NCBI GenBank assembly: GCA_011009095.1
Contig: VTPC01003584.1
Span: 1-64,000 of the forward strand
From: Ignelater luminosus
Lineage: Eukaryota > Arthropoda > Insecta > Coleoptera > Elateridae
Direction: 5' to 3'
Length of the DNA: 64,000 nt
Shown here: positions 1 to 12,660 of the stretch, one piece after another
How the letters are laid out: every line of letters starts with the position of its first letter
Numbering within the stretch: the stretch's first letter is position 1
Notes under the pieces: generated by a model
Database searches by the model: none
What the model was told of the DNA's origin: nothing
The model's input: only the letters and a program-made list of their open reading frames with translations
Program-made: the position numbers and the translations under genes

Positions 1-629
1 TTTTTCCAGCACATTGTGGCAAACCTTTATATTTTGCAAGTTCTCAGGTTTTTGATGACATTCTAGTCTTCGCAGAACCCTAAGTACTTGATGATACTCG
101 AATATTTCTAAGACACCTAGCTGCTGTGTTTTTGTAAGCTCTTGGATCTTTGCAAAAATTTGAAATATTGCGGAGCCATAGATCCTCACAGGTTTTCAGT
201 CTCGTAGGTCCAAAAACATTGAGAACTATCGGGTCTTACAAAACCCTGGGTTTCTGCAGGTATCTAGTTTCTGGGAAGTCTTTACGATCTTATGAGCCAA
301 TGATCATTAAGATCCTTTGCTCCTCTCCTATTCCTTCCAAAATCAATGCACTACAAGTAAATGTTCCAAATGACTAGATTTTGGTTGAAACAGTACTACT
401 AACTTGCATTTCTGCACCCGCACGAGACTGGTTTAGGGAAGATTCTTGCCTTAATAGAAAATATCATAGTCACAGAACACCTTATTGCCATTTAAAATAC
501 CTCTAGAAACTAGATCAAGTCTCATTTTGTGGGTTAGGGCAGAACGTACTTTAAGATTGTTTTATAACTTGCTAGCCTTTGCGAATTTGTGCCAGCGTGT
601 GGGCCACAATGCAACATAACATACAAGGT
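1..629. other. Left-edge region without recognisable gene
   Basis: No open frame here resembles a known family. The longest, at 150-377 on the plus strand, shows no domain and no coding-like composition. The sequence ends where the terminal inverted repeat of the first mariner begins. Confidence 0.6.
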
Positions 630-1366
630 CTGTCCGGAAAATATCCGACCTTGTGTTCTACGGTGTACCTACGTATGCTATTGTCGAAAACAAGTATTCA
701 CTATATAGGGGGGACCTTTATGAGTGCCCGTGGTAGATAGCACCGTTCTGCAAATCTTTAGTCGACAACGGTATGCTATTGAGTAAACTTTGAAGCTCGT
801 GCACGTCGCATTTCACGATGACTGAACGCGTCGAACAAAGCATATGCGGGCCATTCGTGTTCAAAAACCATTCATATGATTCGCAAAGTGTACATCAATT
901 AAAAGCGACCATCGTTTTGGCAGGCCCGCAATGGCAAAGACTCCTGAAAATGTGGAACCTGTGCAAGTTTTAATTAATCAAAATCGTCGTTTGACTGTAC
1001 CAAGAAGTCTTGAAACGATTACGTGACGCAGTGAGAAGGAAAAGTGCCGACTGGGTGCTTCGCCACAACAACGCACCTCCCCATTTCTCGCGCTTGATCC
1101 AGAAATTTCTTGTGAAACAGGGCATTGTACAGCTTCCCTGCGACTTCTCCAAATTAAAAAATACCCTTAAAGGAAGAAGAAATAAAACGGAATGTGACGA
1201 AGCAGTTGTTAGCTTTTCCGAAAGCAAAATACACGGAGTGTTTCCAAAATGGGAGAATCGTTGGAAGAAAGTTGTGACTTCCAAAGGAGGGTATTTTGAA
1301 GGGGGCATCATTTCCATTGACCAGAATTCTCTTACTACAGCACAAGGTCGGATACTTTCCGGACAG
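630..1366 (+). mobile_element. Internally deleted mariner-like element
   Basis: The ends are inverted repeats of about 26 bp: CTGTCCGGAAAATATCCGAC at 630 pairs with the sequence ending at 1366, with one mismatch in the first 20 bases. The interior carries two separated pieces of a mariner transposase. One is near 920-1000, resembling the GRPxxxxTPENVE linker between the two HTH motifs. The other is 1010-1396, containing the RLRDAVRRK, LRHNNAPPHFSRLIQKFL and LKNTLKGRR blocks of the catalytic domain. The element is 737 bp against about 1.3 kb for a complete mariner, so the middle of the gene is missing, including the first catalytic Asp block. The second catalytic residue is also changed: HHDN of active relatives reads RHNN here. 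It is therefore a dead, non-autonomous copy. It lies 60 bp from an unrelated mariner. Confidence 0.85.
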
Positions 1367-1426
1367 GCGCTACCGGAGAAACCAGAAGAAGCCAAATCTT
1401 TTGTCCTAGGCAGATGAAATTCTGTA

Positions 1427-2721
1427 CGAGGGTTGCTATTTATATTTCTGGCCTTGGCAACACTGACTGTTTCCAGGCGTCAGCTGACATTTCCGGTGTA
1501 AACTTTACATTGTTGAACATAACCTCAATCACAACATTTTCTCATTTGAGTGTGATTAGTGTTGTTTGCAGTTAATTGAAAAGTGCATTCCCTAGTAAAA
1601 AATGGAATTGACCCGTGAACACTTTCGTGCAATTATTTTTCATAACTTTCGACGTGGATTATCACGACAAGAGTGCATCAATGAACTTAATACATTATAT
1701 AGCGATGAAGCTCCATCCTACAGCACTGTAAAAAACTGGTATAATTAATTCAAACGTGGCCGATGTCCACTCCAGGACGAAATCCGTGAAGGCCGTCCAA
1801 AATCTGTCGTTGTGTCTGAAAACATCGATGCTGTGCGTGAACTGATTAAACAAGATCGTCATGTGACATACCGTGAGATTGAGGCATCTTTGGGCATTAG
1901 TATGACTAGCATCAACAAGATATTACATGATCATTTGGCCGTAAAAAAAAATTTGTTCTCGTTGGATCCCGCATAACCTGACCAATGCTCAAAAGAAGGC
2001 TCGCGTCGACTGGTGCATTCAAATGTTGAAAAAATTTGCGAAAGGTGCATCAAAGGCTGTGTATAACATCTGTACAGGTGACGAATCACGGATCTACGCA
2101 TATGATCCCGAAACAAAACAGCAATCAACTGTGTGGGTCTTTCAAGACGAGCCAAATCCAACAAAAGTTGTTCGCGGAAGAAGCACATCGAAGCAAATGG
2201 TTGCCTGTTTCTTTGGCATTACCGGTCATGTGGCAACAGTGGCGTTAGAGCAACGTAAGACGGTCAACTCTGAATGGTACACAACCATTTGTTTGCCAGA
2301 AGTCATTGGAGAAATTCGGAAAACTTCAAAGAAGAGGCGAATCATTCTTCATCATGACAATGTAAGCTCTCACACCGCTGCTCAAACAATTGAATATTTA
2401 ACCAGCCAGAAGGTCGAGTTGATGGGCCATCCACCATACAGCCCTGATTTGGCACTCAATGACTTGTTTTTATTCCCGTACATCAAAAACAAACTGCGTG
2501 GTCAACGATTTTCAACACCAGAAGAAGCCGTTTTTTGTTTCAAAACGCATATTTTGGAGCTGCCTCAAACAGAGTGGAAAAAGTGCTTCGAAAATTGGTT
2601 CAAACGCATGGAAAAGTGTATCAATCTTAATAGAGAATATTTTGAAAAACAATAAAACTAGTTTCGATCATAAATACTTGTTTTTTCATTGTTAGGCCAG
2701 AAATATAAATAGCAACCCTCG
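1427..2721 (+). mobile_element. Near-complete mariner element with TA target duplication
   Basis: A 1295-bp element bounded by TA at 1425-1426 and 2722-2723. The TIRs are perfect over at least 27 bp, starting CGAGGGTTGCTATTTATATT at 1427 and mirrored at the right end. Length, TA duplication and the DD34D transposase inside fit an ordinary Tc1/mariner-superfamily mariner. The perfect TIRs and only two obvious lesions in the gene suggest recent insertion. It has a different TIR and protein from the deleted mariner immediately upstream, so the two are independent insertions. Confidence 0.93.
1602..2655 (+). pseudogene. mariner transposase (DD34D), one stop and one frameshift
   Basis: The gene encodes the cut-and-paste transposase of the 1427-2721 element. 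From the ATG at 1602 the frame reads MELTREHFRAIIFHNFRRGL, a typical N-terminal HTH, then STVKNWYN followed by a TAA at 1746-1748. The linker (GRPKSVVVSENIDAVRELI) and second HTH (YREIEASLGISMTSINKILH) follow. Near the A-run at about 1940 the frame shifts, and an open frame at 2023-2655 carries the catalytic domain. That frame contains TGDESRIYAYDPETKQQS (first Asp), HHDNVSSHT (second Asp) and PDLALNDLFLFP (third Asp), with 34 residues between the last two Asp. It ends in YFEKQ, the usual C-terminus of this family. All three catalytic aspartates are present, but as it stands the gene cannot give a full-length protein. The product would bind the element's TIRs and catalyse excision and insertion at TA. 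Confidence 0.9.
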
Positions 2722-2723
2722 TA

Positions 2724-5129
2724 TGTATACAACGTAGATTATTAAAAAATGTCTTCCTTCACAACTTTGATATTTGACGGTCTATCGTTATCCAATGAAT
2801 GTAAAAGTGGGCCTTAGTATTCAATTAATCACGACATAAAGAACTAAATTAGCCCAAAATAACAGTACCCATACTCAACCAACAGCAAAATTAAAAATAA
2901 ACCACCAAGTACAAGAATTTTCTTTTATGCACAACCCATACCAATAGAAAGCGAGCCATTCAATGGAATCAAAGTAGGCGCCCTATTTAAAAAACATTAA
3001 CTATAATGATAATCTAAAAATTCGGCTTCTTGAAGTTGAATTTTATTAACTCAAAAAAAATTTATGCATTCTTATTGCTGCAGTCATCGGAATTTTTGCG
3101 GATTAATTGTAGTTTACAATGAGGTTCAAGGTGTGAAGGTGAAGCGTGAGAGATAGAAAAAAACCACAATATTTGTTGAATCGACAATCCAATATTATCT
3201 TAGCAAATCAAAAGAAAAATAGTACCTACTACTGTCTGCTAATTAAAATTATTCTAATAACTTGTGTTAGTAAGAATATTCTCGATATTAATTAATAAAA
3301 TTAATTGTATGTCACTTGTAACTAGAACTTAGATCTGGCTTACTTTTTAAACTGATTCTTTTATTATAAAATAATTCAACAAAACAATAAGATTGTTTCC
3401 CATTACGATACCTATCATTTTGTTAACGGACGTCTCCCAGAACTATCTGTGTACTTTAATTTAAATTACATAATTAGAAGACTATTATTTAAGAGAATCT
3501 AAAAATAAAGATGAATATTCTACTCAAAAAGACGGTAAAGCGAGAAATGTAAAACAAAAGAAGAAATAATTGAAGATCAGTTTCACTTCAAAGATTCACA
3601 GCGACACTGATTTAATCAAAGTCAATTCATAGTTAACACTAATTCCGCTTAATTAAATGCAATTCTTAGAAACGTTGGCGAAGTTCTAAATAGACTTTAT
3701 GAAGGCTGATAAACTGAAATTAATATCATTTCTTAATTAAATGAAGGTTTTGAAATTGAAACTTCCAATATATCCAACATTTGCTGTTAATTAAATTTCA
3801 CGCAAGGCTTTAGTTAGACTTAAATTAGCTATAAAGCGGCTTTCCCTATCAGGATAATTAAACGTATTTTTTCTCGTTCATTTTATTACATTTCTGTTTT
3901 TTTTTGTCTTGAGAAAGATCTAGTTGCATTTTAAATTAAGAATGTGGAAAATAAAGCCGTCACGCCAATGGGAAAATTTATGTATTTAGAACTAACATTT
4001 TATTTTTCTTTTTTATACAATATGGCTTTAAAAATGTTAAGATCTACGATATACATAGGTAATACTATGCAAGTCGACCGCACATAAAGAGATTTATTTT
4101 CCAAATGAAACAATGCAACATCAAGATGGAGGAAATTTTGTTGACATATACAGGACTAACTATTCAACTATAGGAGACACAAGGCTGGTTAAAATGGTTC
4201 AAAATCAAAAGGAAATTCGTTTTTGAAATGATCCCAGAAACTGAATTTCTAAACTTTTGTTTTACGACTAACACTTCCTGATTATTAGAAATCTCTAAGA
4301 TCGGCAAACTAGTTCTCTGTTAAGGAGAATACCATATACTAAACTTTTGAATAGTGCAGCTTGAAGCATTGCTTGATTGTTCATTTAATTTAACAAATAA
4401 ATAATCTTGATCAATACCTACTAGATTATTGAATGTTTTGGAATCTTGCCTCGAAGATGACGTTTATAGAGATCAATACTCTGTACTTTTTCTTATGCTC
4501 CAGAAATGATTTCTCTTTTGGGATTTTCTGGAAAGGTCGATTCCAGTTGTAAAAAACAATACAACGAACGTTGGCAACTCTGATTTTTCTGAAAACTGAC
4601 ACAAAAGCTATTTGTATCCAAACCTACACAAACTGAATTCAAGGCAGCGTTTCTAAAGATCAATACCCATCATCTTGTTTATTGTTGCAGAAATGTTCTT
4701 TCACTTGACCAAAAACAAAAGGAACTCAAATGTTCTCCAACTCAATCTTCGCGTTTCAGCGTTTTTCACTCCTCTGATGGCATTTTCGAAAAGCAGCATC
4801 TTTACCTTTTTTATTGTCCCAAAAATATTCTTTCACTTGAGAAAGAAATTTCCTTGGAACAAAGTCTATCTATTTTTTTTCTGTACGAAGTTTTACATAT
4901 TTAGAACATACATGGACATCGGTGCCGAATTGGTCCAATTGTTTTGTTGTTCGTATATTTTACAGCTTGACTTTCAGAACTAAATTATTCTAATGAGTTA
5001 GTTAATTTCTGCTGATCAATTTGCCAATTCAGCTTCTTGATGGCAACCTCAGTGCCCATGTATGATTTAGAACGTGAATTATTTTTGGAAGCAGCGGCAG
5101 ATTTTGTAGTCGCCTCAATAAAAACGCTT
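2724..5129. other. AT-rich stretch, nothing recognised
   Basis: No family match in either strand. A 102-codon frame at 4675-4983 (+) is Phe-rich and non-descript. Loosely similar phrases recur near 4499, 4684 and 4822, which may be a decayed repeat, but the similarity is too weak to call. Confidence 0.5.
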
Positions 5130-5712
5130 CGATGACGTATGAAGAACTGGGGAGAGCTTATGTGAGTTTGCCATGTTTCGATCAGTCTGTTTTTGATGGC
5201 ACAAATCAAAAGCCAGATTTTGATGACTATCACAAGTCAAAACTTAGCAAACAAGACCATGATCATTACCTTCTTTGACTACAAAGGCGTGATGTATACC
5301 AATGCGGTTCCAAGAGGTACTACAGTTCCCACAACGTACTACCGAGATGTCTTGGGCCAGTTAATGAAGGATCACATACCAAAAAAAAACCAACTTATTG
5401 GAAAGTGGAAACTTCATGGCAATAATGCCAGGCTTCAAATAGCGGATACAATATTTGAGTTTTTAACAAAGAACGGCATCCCCACCTACTTTAAAGCTCT
5501 GACTCGAGTTTTTGAGATTTGTTCCTTTACCCGACATGCAAAAAAGAGTTAAAGAAACATTGACCTGCCGCTGAAACCAAAGCGATGAAAACTCTTAAGG
5601 CGGTTTTAAAGTGTATACCAAAACAGGGCTTACAGCATGTCTTCCAAGAGTTGAAACGGAGGTAAAACAAAGTCATTGTATTGGGAGGGAAACGTTTTGA
5701 AGATTATATCTA
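5130..5712 (+). pseudogene. Decayed mariner transposase fragment
   Basis: The frame at 5193-5552 contains TMIITFFDYKGVMYTNAVPR, which matches the block after the first catalytic Asp in many mariners (usually MLITFFDYKGVVHxEFVPxG). It continues with YYRDVLGQLM, then HGNNARLQIADTIFEFLTKN, where active transposases have HHDNARPHxxxxxxEFLxKN. Further downstream, about 5585-5712 in another frame, come IPKQGLQHVFQELKRR and VIVLGGKRFEDYI, the usual C-terminal block. The second catalytic Asp is replaced by Asn and the conserved PDLxPxD region is lost. No TIRs were found. This is an old copy, different from the other mariners in the window. Confidence 0.8.
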
Positions 5713-6260
5713 AACGAACCTCATAATATTTATTTATCTGAGTATACAAAAAATTTTTTCATTAAAAGTCTCTGACTACAGTAACTTCTGGTATTATAAT
5801 GTTCAACAGCTTAAAAGCTCGTTTAGTACCACTAAAATGTTAACTTGATTAAGTTCTTTAGGCAGAATAAAGAAAAATAGATTTGTCATATTTAGCAATG
5901 ACAAGTGGTTCAGTACCATGGTAATTGAATGGTAGATAATACAGTTGGCATCACTTTCGCTAGGAACAAAAGGATGGTAAAACTCTAGTAAGTGGTGATA
6001 TTCAAGGTTACTTGGCCAAAATACAATGACGTAACTGAAGAAGTAAAAAAGCTAAATCCCAATAAGTCAGTTTTCGACGATAGGTCCCAATCGCAGTAAT
6101 GTTTTGATAGGCACTTTATTTGCTACCTTGTATTATTTTATTAATAATCAGGCAAATACCAGAAAGTATATCAGTCGAACATGGAACTATTACAAATGAT
6201 TGGGAAACATCAAACAAAAAAGTGTGGTATTATTGGAATCCTTAATTCAGAAATGCAAAA

Positions 6261-7019
6261 TAGTCCAGTCAACGAAGGAGTTATAGAGGACATGGAAAGG
6301 GGGAGAATTTTTCTCTTGAGGAATATGTTGGGGGTAGTTAGGAGGCAAAGATACTAAAAGTTCCTGCCCCTCCAGGGGTGGAGGGGGTGGAAAACTCCCT
6401 GTTTTCGGTTTCTTGCTTATAACTCGGAAACGGTTTGTCGTACGGTAAAAAGTATTCCCAACTAAATAAAAAATAATTAAATTTCCTACAAGACTGTCTA
6501 TTGACTTTTCTTCAGAAATCACGAAATGTATCCAAAAACTTCAAATTGCTGTAACTTCTGACCTGTAGAAGATAAATTAGTAACTATTACATATTTCTAA
6601 AAGGGACTGAATGCTTTACAGTTTCTTGCCTGACGACTTTTCTGTAAAACATAAGGCTGGGGAGTTAGAAGGACAAGTTTGACGAAAAATGTGAGGCAAA
6701 AAAGTTTTTCGAAAATTATCGATTTTCGCTGGCGAATATCTCGGAAACTATAACACATAGAAAGAAAATGAATATAGACAGTCTTGTAGGAAATTATCTT
6801 TTATTTTGTTGGGAATACTTTTTACCGTAAGACGCACCGTTTCCGAGTTATAAGCAAGAAACCGAAAACAGGGACTTTTCCACCCCCTTCCCCCCTGAAG
6901 CGGCTGGGACTTTTATTATCTTTGCCTCCTAACTACCCCCAACATATTCCTCAAGAGAAAAATTCTCCCCCATTCCATCTCCTCTACAATCCGCATTTGG
7001 GCATTCATTGACTGGACTA
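6261..7019. mobile_element. Foldback element with long inverted arms
   Basis: The left arm (about 6261-6500) and right arm (about 6750-7019) are imperfect inverted copies starting TAGTCCAGTCAA. Both carry the same landmarks in opposite orientation: a C-rich run, a CTCCTAACTACCCCCAACAT tract, CTCAAGAGAAAAATTCT and TCCGAGTTATAAGCAAGAAA. The middle (about 6500-6750) is unique. No coding frame of any length fits a transposase, so it is non-autonomous. A related right half lies at 44014-44382. The target duplication is unclear; TA at the outer edge is possible. Confidence 0.8.
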
Positions 7020-10000
7020 AAAAGAGAAAACAAAAATCTGAAAGGAGTTTTGGGAAATTACGAAAGATATCATCATCACGATCAGTATTTCCAATATGAG
7101 GTTGATTACTGGACTGGTTAAGTGGGTAAGTCGTACGTCCTACACCAAAGACAAAATAACTCCCTTCCTCGTCGCCACTATAAACATTATTTTGTCAATT
7201 TAATTCTTTATCTTCATCGTTCTAAAAAAGACGGTTTTTGTTTCTCTTTATTTTTTGTTAGTGTTTAGCATTTGGAGCCTTCCAACACCAGTGCATCTCA
7301 TGTCAATCAGCTACATATTAGTCACCACGTTGAAGAAGTTGCAGATTATTTGCCTGGTGCAGGCGTTTCATTGTTTGATGCTTCTCAGAAAACATTATTT
7401 TCAGCTAGTTCGCTCTCCCTCGCAATAAATAACCTCATAGAAGATTAAAGAGACAATTCATAAAATAGTCACTGCTGCTTGATTCATAAGTATGATTACT
7501 TCTGTTAATTCAGGCAGGGCCAAGAGAGAAAAACAAAGATTCTAGTCTTGGCCCGCGGGCCGTACTTATCAGAAATATTAGATTCTAAACTCTTTTATTT
7601 ACTAGATCATGTTCTTTTGCTAGTAGCAAATTAAATCTCAAGATTAATCTTTGTTTTTTTTTGAAAATCCACACAACTACTAAAACTAACCGTACAAAAT
7701 TATTTTCATGCTTGTTAGTATTGTTATTACTTTTAATTTTTAATCTTTTAGGTTATTAGACACTTGATTAATTCAATTAGTCTCATGCTATTGATAAGTT
7801 TAATCTTCTTATAACTACTTTTCTGAATTCCTTGGTCACATCCAAGAAGTCTTACAAGTATTGTACTACCTTACGTCACACCTTCAGTTTGTATAATATG
7901 ATTTTTTACCAACTTTCTTATACTGGGAAAAATCAATTTAACTCCGTGAACTATGCAAATAGGGAGGATAACTTTCCTTTTTGTTTATGATTTAAATATT
8001 ACTTATAGGAAAGGATTACAACTTAGTAGTCGCAATATAATCCTTAATGCCCTAGTGATAAATGATCGTTAAAAAGGTTACTTACCACTTGCGTACCTTA
8101 CCATTATAAAATAAAATCTGAATCTGAAAGATTTTGACTTTTAGTGCAACTGCGTTATGTCATGTAGTCACTTACTATTTGTTAGCTTTTAATTTTCTTC
8201 GTTGCAATTTGCTTTTTCTTCTTAGTAGATTGACTACCGTACGGTAATTTGCCCTAATAGTTTGCTGGTTTTTCACTACTTTTAAAATTTCCAGTCACGC
8301 AGACGATAATCATACACTTCAAAATTAAACTAATATTCTCTCAAAGAGAAAGCATAACATAGCCAATCAAGACGAACAAAATCATTTTTACGATATGAAT
8401 AAATCAAACATTAAATCCTAACAGAATAAATATTGTAGTAACCTTTTCTGAATCTATGTCAGGACCTTTTCTTCGCAATAAACTTTTTCTTATAATAAGA
8501 TCGATCATAAAACACATTCTTCTATAAACGAAAACAATTCCATTTTTCTCAGACTCGCTATTTCTGTAGCTCATTTTCTGACAATCACCACAATAATAAA
8601 ACCAATTTCAAAACGCTTCCGGTAAGAGATTAGATTTGAAAGTAGGCTTGGTTTTGATTTTATGACGAATTCAAGAGCAATATCGTCATCAAATACTGAA
8701 CAATACAAAAATAAAATTCAAACAAAGCTTCCTTGCTTTCACTATCAATTTTATTTTGAATCGAATAATAGAGAGGTTGTAGTAGCGTAGTAATAGTAGC
8801 AAGGGAGGGTGGTAACAATGGAAGGTGCGTCGTTCGTCGTAGTACATTCATGAAGAAATTGAAATATTTATTTTGAAGCAAACAAAGAATAATAACATTA
8901 AAAATTTTCCAGTAATTTGCACTATTCTTTTTTCCAAGAAAAAGTGGTATTTTCAATTATTGCAGGTAGGTATTCCTTCCTTAATTGGATAATTATACAG
9001 GTTGGACAGGCAGGTATAAAAACTGAAGATTTATTAAATATTACTTTATAGACAAATTTAATGACTGTAATTAACAATCTTATAAAGGACAAAGGAATAT
9101 AAAATCTGAGACCATTTTGCGCAAATTGGCAAAGTAAGACTTGTTTTCGTTTAAAATTAAAATGACCAACCGTTTTAATGCGGAAACTAATTAACTCTTA
9201 ATCAATTCAATACTCTTAAGTTAATCAGCAATAAAACAGGGCAAACATAATAAGGTCACCTGTCCTGTGATAATATTTATTACTTGTAAAGAATGTCGGA
9301 TAATTTTTAAAGATTTTCCATCAAGTATTGATTTTGCTAAACTTAAACATGATAGTACACAACAACAACAATAGCAAGATGAAAAGTCAATAAAGCAGAA
9401 TAACAACAACACTTACAATCGCGTGCAGCAAAACATACGTCGAGTTCAAATCACATATATTTAATAAACGTTACTTAAAAGTATTTAAGGAGTTCTTAAA
9501 ACGTTCCGTAGAGGGTAAATCTATTCCTTTAATGTACCAAGCCACTCATTAAGCTTCGTCACACAATAACCACCATACGAGGAAAGAATGATTAAAATTT
9601 AACCGACGCATTAAGGTAAACAAAAGTCACTCAACTAAAGAGAAAAGAACGTGCACCGATTAAAGAATAGCCCTGAAATATTTTGGACAACGTAAAATGT
9701 ATAACTTCACGGTGAATCATCAAAAGACAATGGACAATTAAAAAGGAACACACGATAGCCAATGTCTGTTTTGTTTGTAAGCTTCAGCTGTTTTAGTGTG
9801 CGAGTTTCAGCTGGGAAAGCTCAGAACTAAATGAGATCAATATTCTGCGACCTACCTATACTTCCCCAACCACCGACGACAGAATGGCGCCTCCACCAAG
9901 TAGGAAATAACATACTAAGGGGGTGGTGGACACATGAACTCATTTAATGTTAAAATCAATTTTAAGTTTTGCGAGGGTGTTAAGGAGCAAAGCCCCTGTG

Positions 10001-11549
10001 GTAGAATTAAATTAAATATTTAGAATTATTTATACAGGGTGGTGTGTTTTCTCATGTCATATTTAATTTATTGTGTATAAACTGAAAGAATAGAATAAAC
10101 ACACAGATAAGAAACAAAAGAAAACGTCGTTGTTAACTTATAATAAATTTTTTATTTTTATTTACACACAAGAAATACACAACATCATTAAGTAGATATG
10201 TTTCATAGTAAAATAAACAAACAAAATTACGCATATTCGTTAAAACAGATAACTAAAGTCTTACGACACTATCTAATAAAAATCCGTATCTTGTTCCGTA
10301 AAATTCACCAGAAACGAGAGTAATCCGGCACATGAGGAATGGTTTCTATTTTATAAAAGCCGTACAGGATTATGTTTCATTATAATAACTACTTAGAGGC
10401 TGCCTTGATTATTTGAAACTTTTTTTGGTATAGCAACCATGGCAGAAAGAAAACTACTTACTTGCAATATCTCCTGGAAGACATGTTCGCAGACAGTTTG
10501 CAAAGACATTGCTCGTGTTTTTTTTGATATTTTATCAATAATTAATTTCAAAGGCTAGTACGAAGAATCCCATAAATATGCGAGCGACAACTCATTGCAG
10601 CACTTGCTGTTTAACCACAAGGTCCTTGGGTCGTTGTTTTTCGTCTTAGTATCGACCATGCTTCTGTATCTCAGATTCATTTCATTAATCGTAAGTACCA
10701 ACCTGCATCAAATATTTTGTAATGGATTCCTTATTGAATGCTGATAACCATGACATACAGTGTTCCAAGATGTAAAGTCATAGGAAGCACTTACAATTCG
10801 AAGTCCACGTTTAGTGTGACATTTTTAAATCAGCGGTTTGAAGATCATGTGATCGATACACATCTCGAACCTCAAGATCTTCCGACTTGATATGCTAAAT
10901 AATCGAAAATGCTTTTCTTTTCTATAGCTCCTGCTGTTGGTGTTCTCATAGTCAGTGTGATAGCTTCTTTTTATCAGATCTTGAAGATTCAGTTGATAGA
11001 ACCAAAGGTATGCATGCCGCTTATATGTGTAGTCTAGTCTTTTAGTGCTATCTCACTAATAACTTTCCAATATCTGCACAACGTGGAAAAACCGAGTTTT
11101 GTCTTTCTCGAGCTTCTTTGGTTCAAATCTGAATATTTCATTAGTTCCTTAAGTACATATGTGCACTATAAGATCATTCATTTTCCTTCAAACTATAGAT
11201 TCGGGTGAAGACTTCAATAAAGGAAAAATGACCTAGAGAATTAGTTCATAACAGATGTTTTGTTACCGTCTTGGTTTTGAATATTGTAGATGGAGAACAA
11301 GTTTTGTTAGTCCAAGACTTGTCTTATGAAAAACATTGATGCCAAAAACCCAGTTTATAAGTAGTTGCATACCAAAGTATACTCCTCAGAGAATTCTGAA
11401 AAATCATCAGTTCTTTACTTTAGATTGGTTGGGTTAGGTCTCATAACAAAATACGTTGGGAATTTCTTCCAGTCATCCAATTATATTGTAATCTAGGTCA
11501 TTCTTCTTGCTATCAAGACATAAAATTTCTTTCTTCTAGTTTTAATTAA
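7020..11549. other. Long AT-rich region without identifiable gene
   Basis: No coding frame has family resemblance on either strand. A phrase at about 10036 (ACAGGGTGGTGTG) looks like a transposon end of the CAGGGTG type seen at 34714 and 58626, but no partner end is visible. Short frames at 8660-8956 (-) and 9221-9412 (-) are low-complexity and not supported. Confidence 0.5.
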
Positions 11550-11860
11550 ATGAGATCTACAGTAAATGCTCCTGAGGCATGCACAGGAAATTTGTATGTT
11601 ATAGCATATCGATTGCTATTGCTCAGACTACATTTGCCGGAGATGAGCAACCCCGAGTCCAACAAGAAAGACGTGTTTGAATACAATGCATCCATGATCC
11701 TAACTAGAAAGCGAGCCAAAAACCTTCAAGTCGTGAAGACTTTGAGCTGATTGACAGGAGGATAGGTACAACACCAACAGTTACACAATAAGCAGTTCGA
11801 TAGCGCGTGCCGTATCACCACACAAGACAGTGATATCTAGGGCGACGCTTTCCACCTTGT

Positions 11861-12657
11861 GTGGTGTTTAAAGGAAGTGGAGAATTACAAAGTACATGGA
11901 CACCAGGTGGACCTTCTGGTACATTGCATGGTGTAACTGAGTCTGGGTGGATGCAAGACTTCATCTTCGAAAAGTGCCTTAGTGCATTTGATGATCAGGC
12001 AAAGAACATTCAAAAACCAATTCTACTGATATTAGATCAGCATGGTAGTCTTTTAAGATGCAATGCAACCCGCCTGGCAAGAGAAAAACATATCATTCTT
12101 CTATGCCTCTTACCAAATACATCTCACGCTCTTCAACCATTGGATGTGGGTGTATTTGGACCAATGAAAGGTGCTGGGGAAAACATCCTAAAGTCGCGGA
12201 ACAGAGTCTCGATTAAAAAATGTAGACAAAGCTGTTTTTCCAAGTCTGTTGAAAAGGCTCATTGCTGTTGGTGGTTTCAGGGCGTCTGATCTGTACCCTG
12301 TAAACAAAGATATTCTGAAAAAAAAATTGTCTCAATTAAAGCAAAAGAGAGCTTATTAAGCAGTCCAAGCGTACCGTGTCCATCAGCCAGTCAGTCAATT
12401 ATTGTACCAGGTCCATCAGCTGGTCGACCAGTCGACCATGCAAATGTACCAAACGTACCATGCCCATCACAAATAAAAAACTTTGTTTTCCTGACCAGTC
12501 CCAGGACGTTCAAGCAGCTTTGAAAAATTCAAATATAATAATAACTACTTGGAAAAAACGAAAGTCCGCAGAATATTTAGCGGTTGCTAAACCTTGTGAG
12601 AAGCCCAAGAGATCTCAGTATCAACCATTAAAGAGGCTCGATTCTCTTTCCTCCTAG
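11861..12657 (+). pseudogene. pogo/Tigger-like DDE transposase remnant
   Basis: The frame at 11861-12289 contains PILLILDQHGSL (usual form: LLLDGHxSH, second catalytic Asp) followed by NTSHALQPLDVGVFGPMK, the hallmark of the DDE_1 domain of pogo/Tigger/jerky transposases. Beyond an A-run near 12218 the frame changes, and the next part reads NVDKAVFPSLLKRLIAVGGF followed by RASDLYPVNKDIL, the conserved end of this domain. A third frame at 12376-12657 gives a Pro/Ser-rich tail with PCPS-type repeats and a basic KRKSAEYL segment. At least two frameshifts separate these pieces. The N-terminal CENP-B-like HTH and the first Asp block were not recognised upstream. It may be a dead transposon copy or a decayed transposase-derived host gene; I favour the former. 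TIRs were not located. Confidence 0.75.
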
Positions 12658-12660
12658 TGT

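Noticed and set aside
970-1395. 141-codon minus-strand frame
   Set aside because: It is antisense to the mariner catalytic block at 1010-1396, which has clear family similarity on the plus strand.
4675-4983. 102-codon Phe-rich frame with similar phrases near 4499 and 4822
   Set aside because: Composition follows local base content, and the repeat similarity is too weak and irregular to define a unit.
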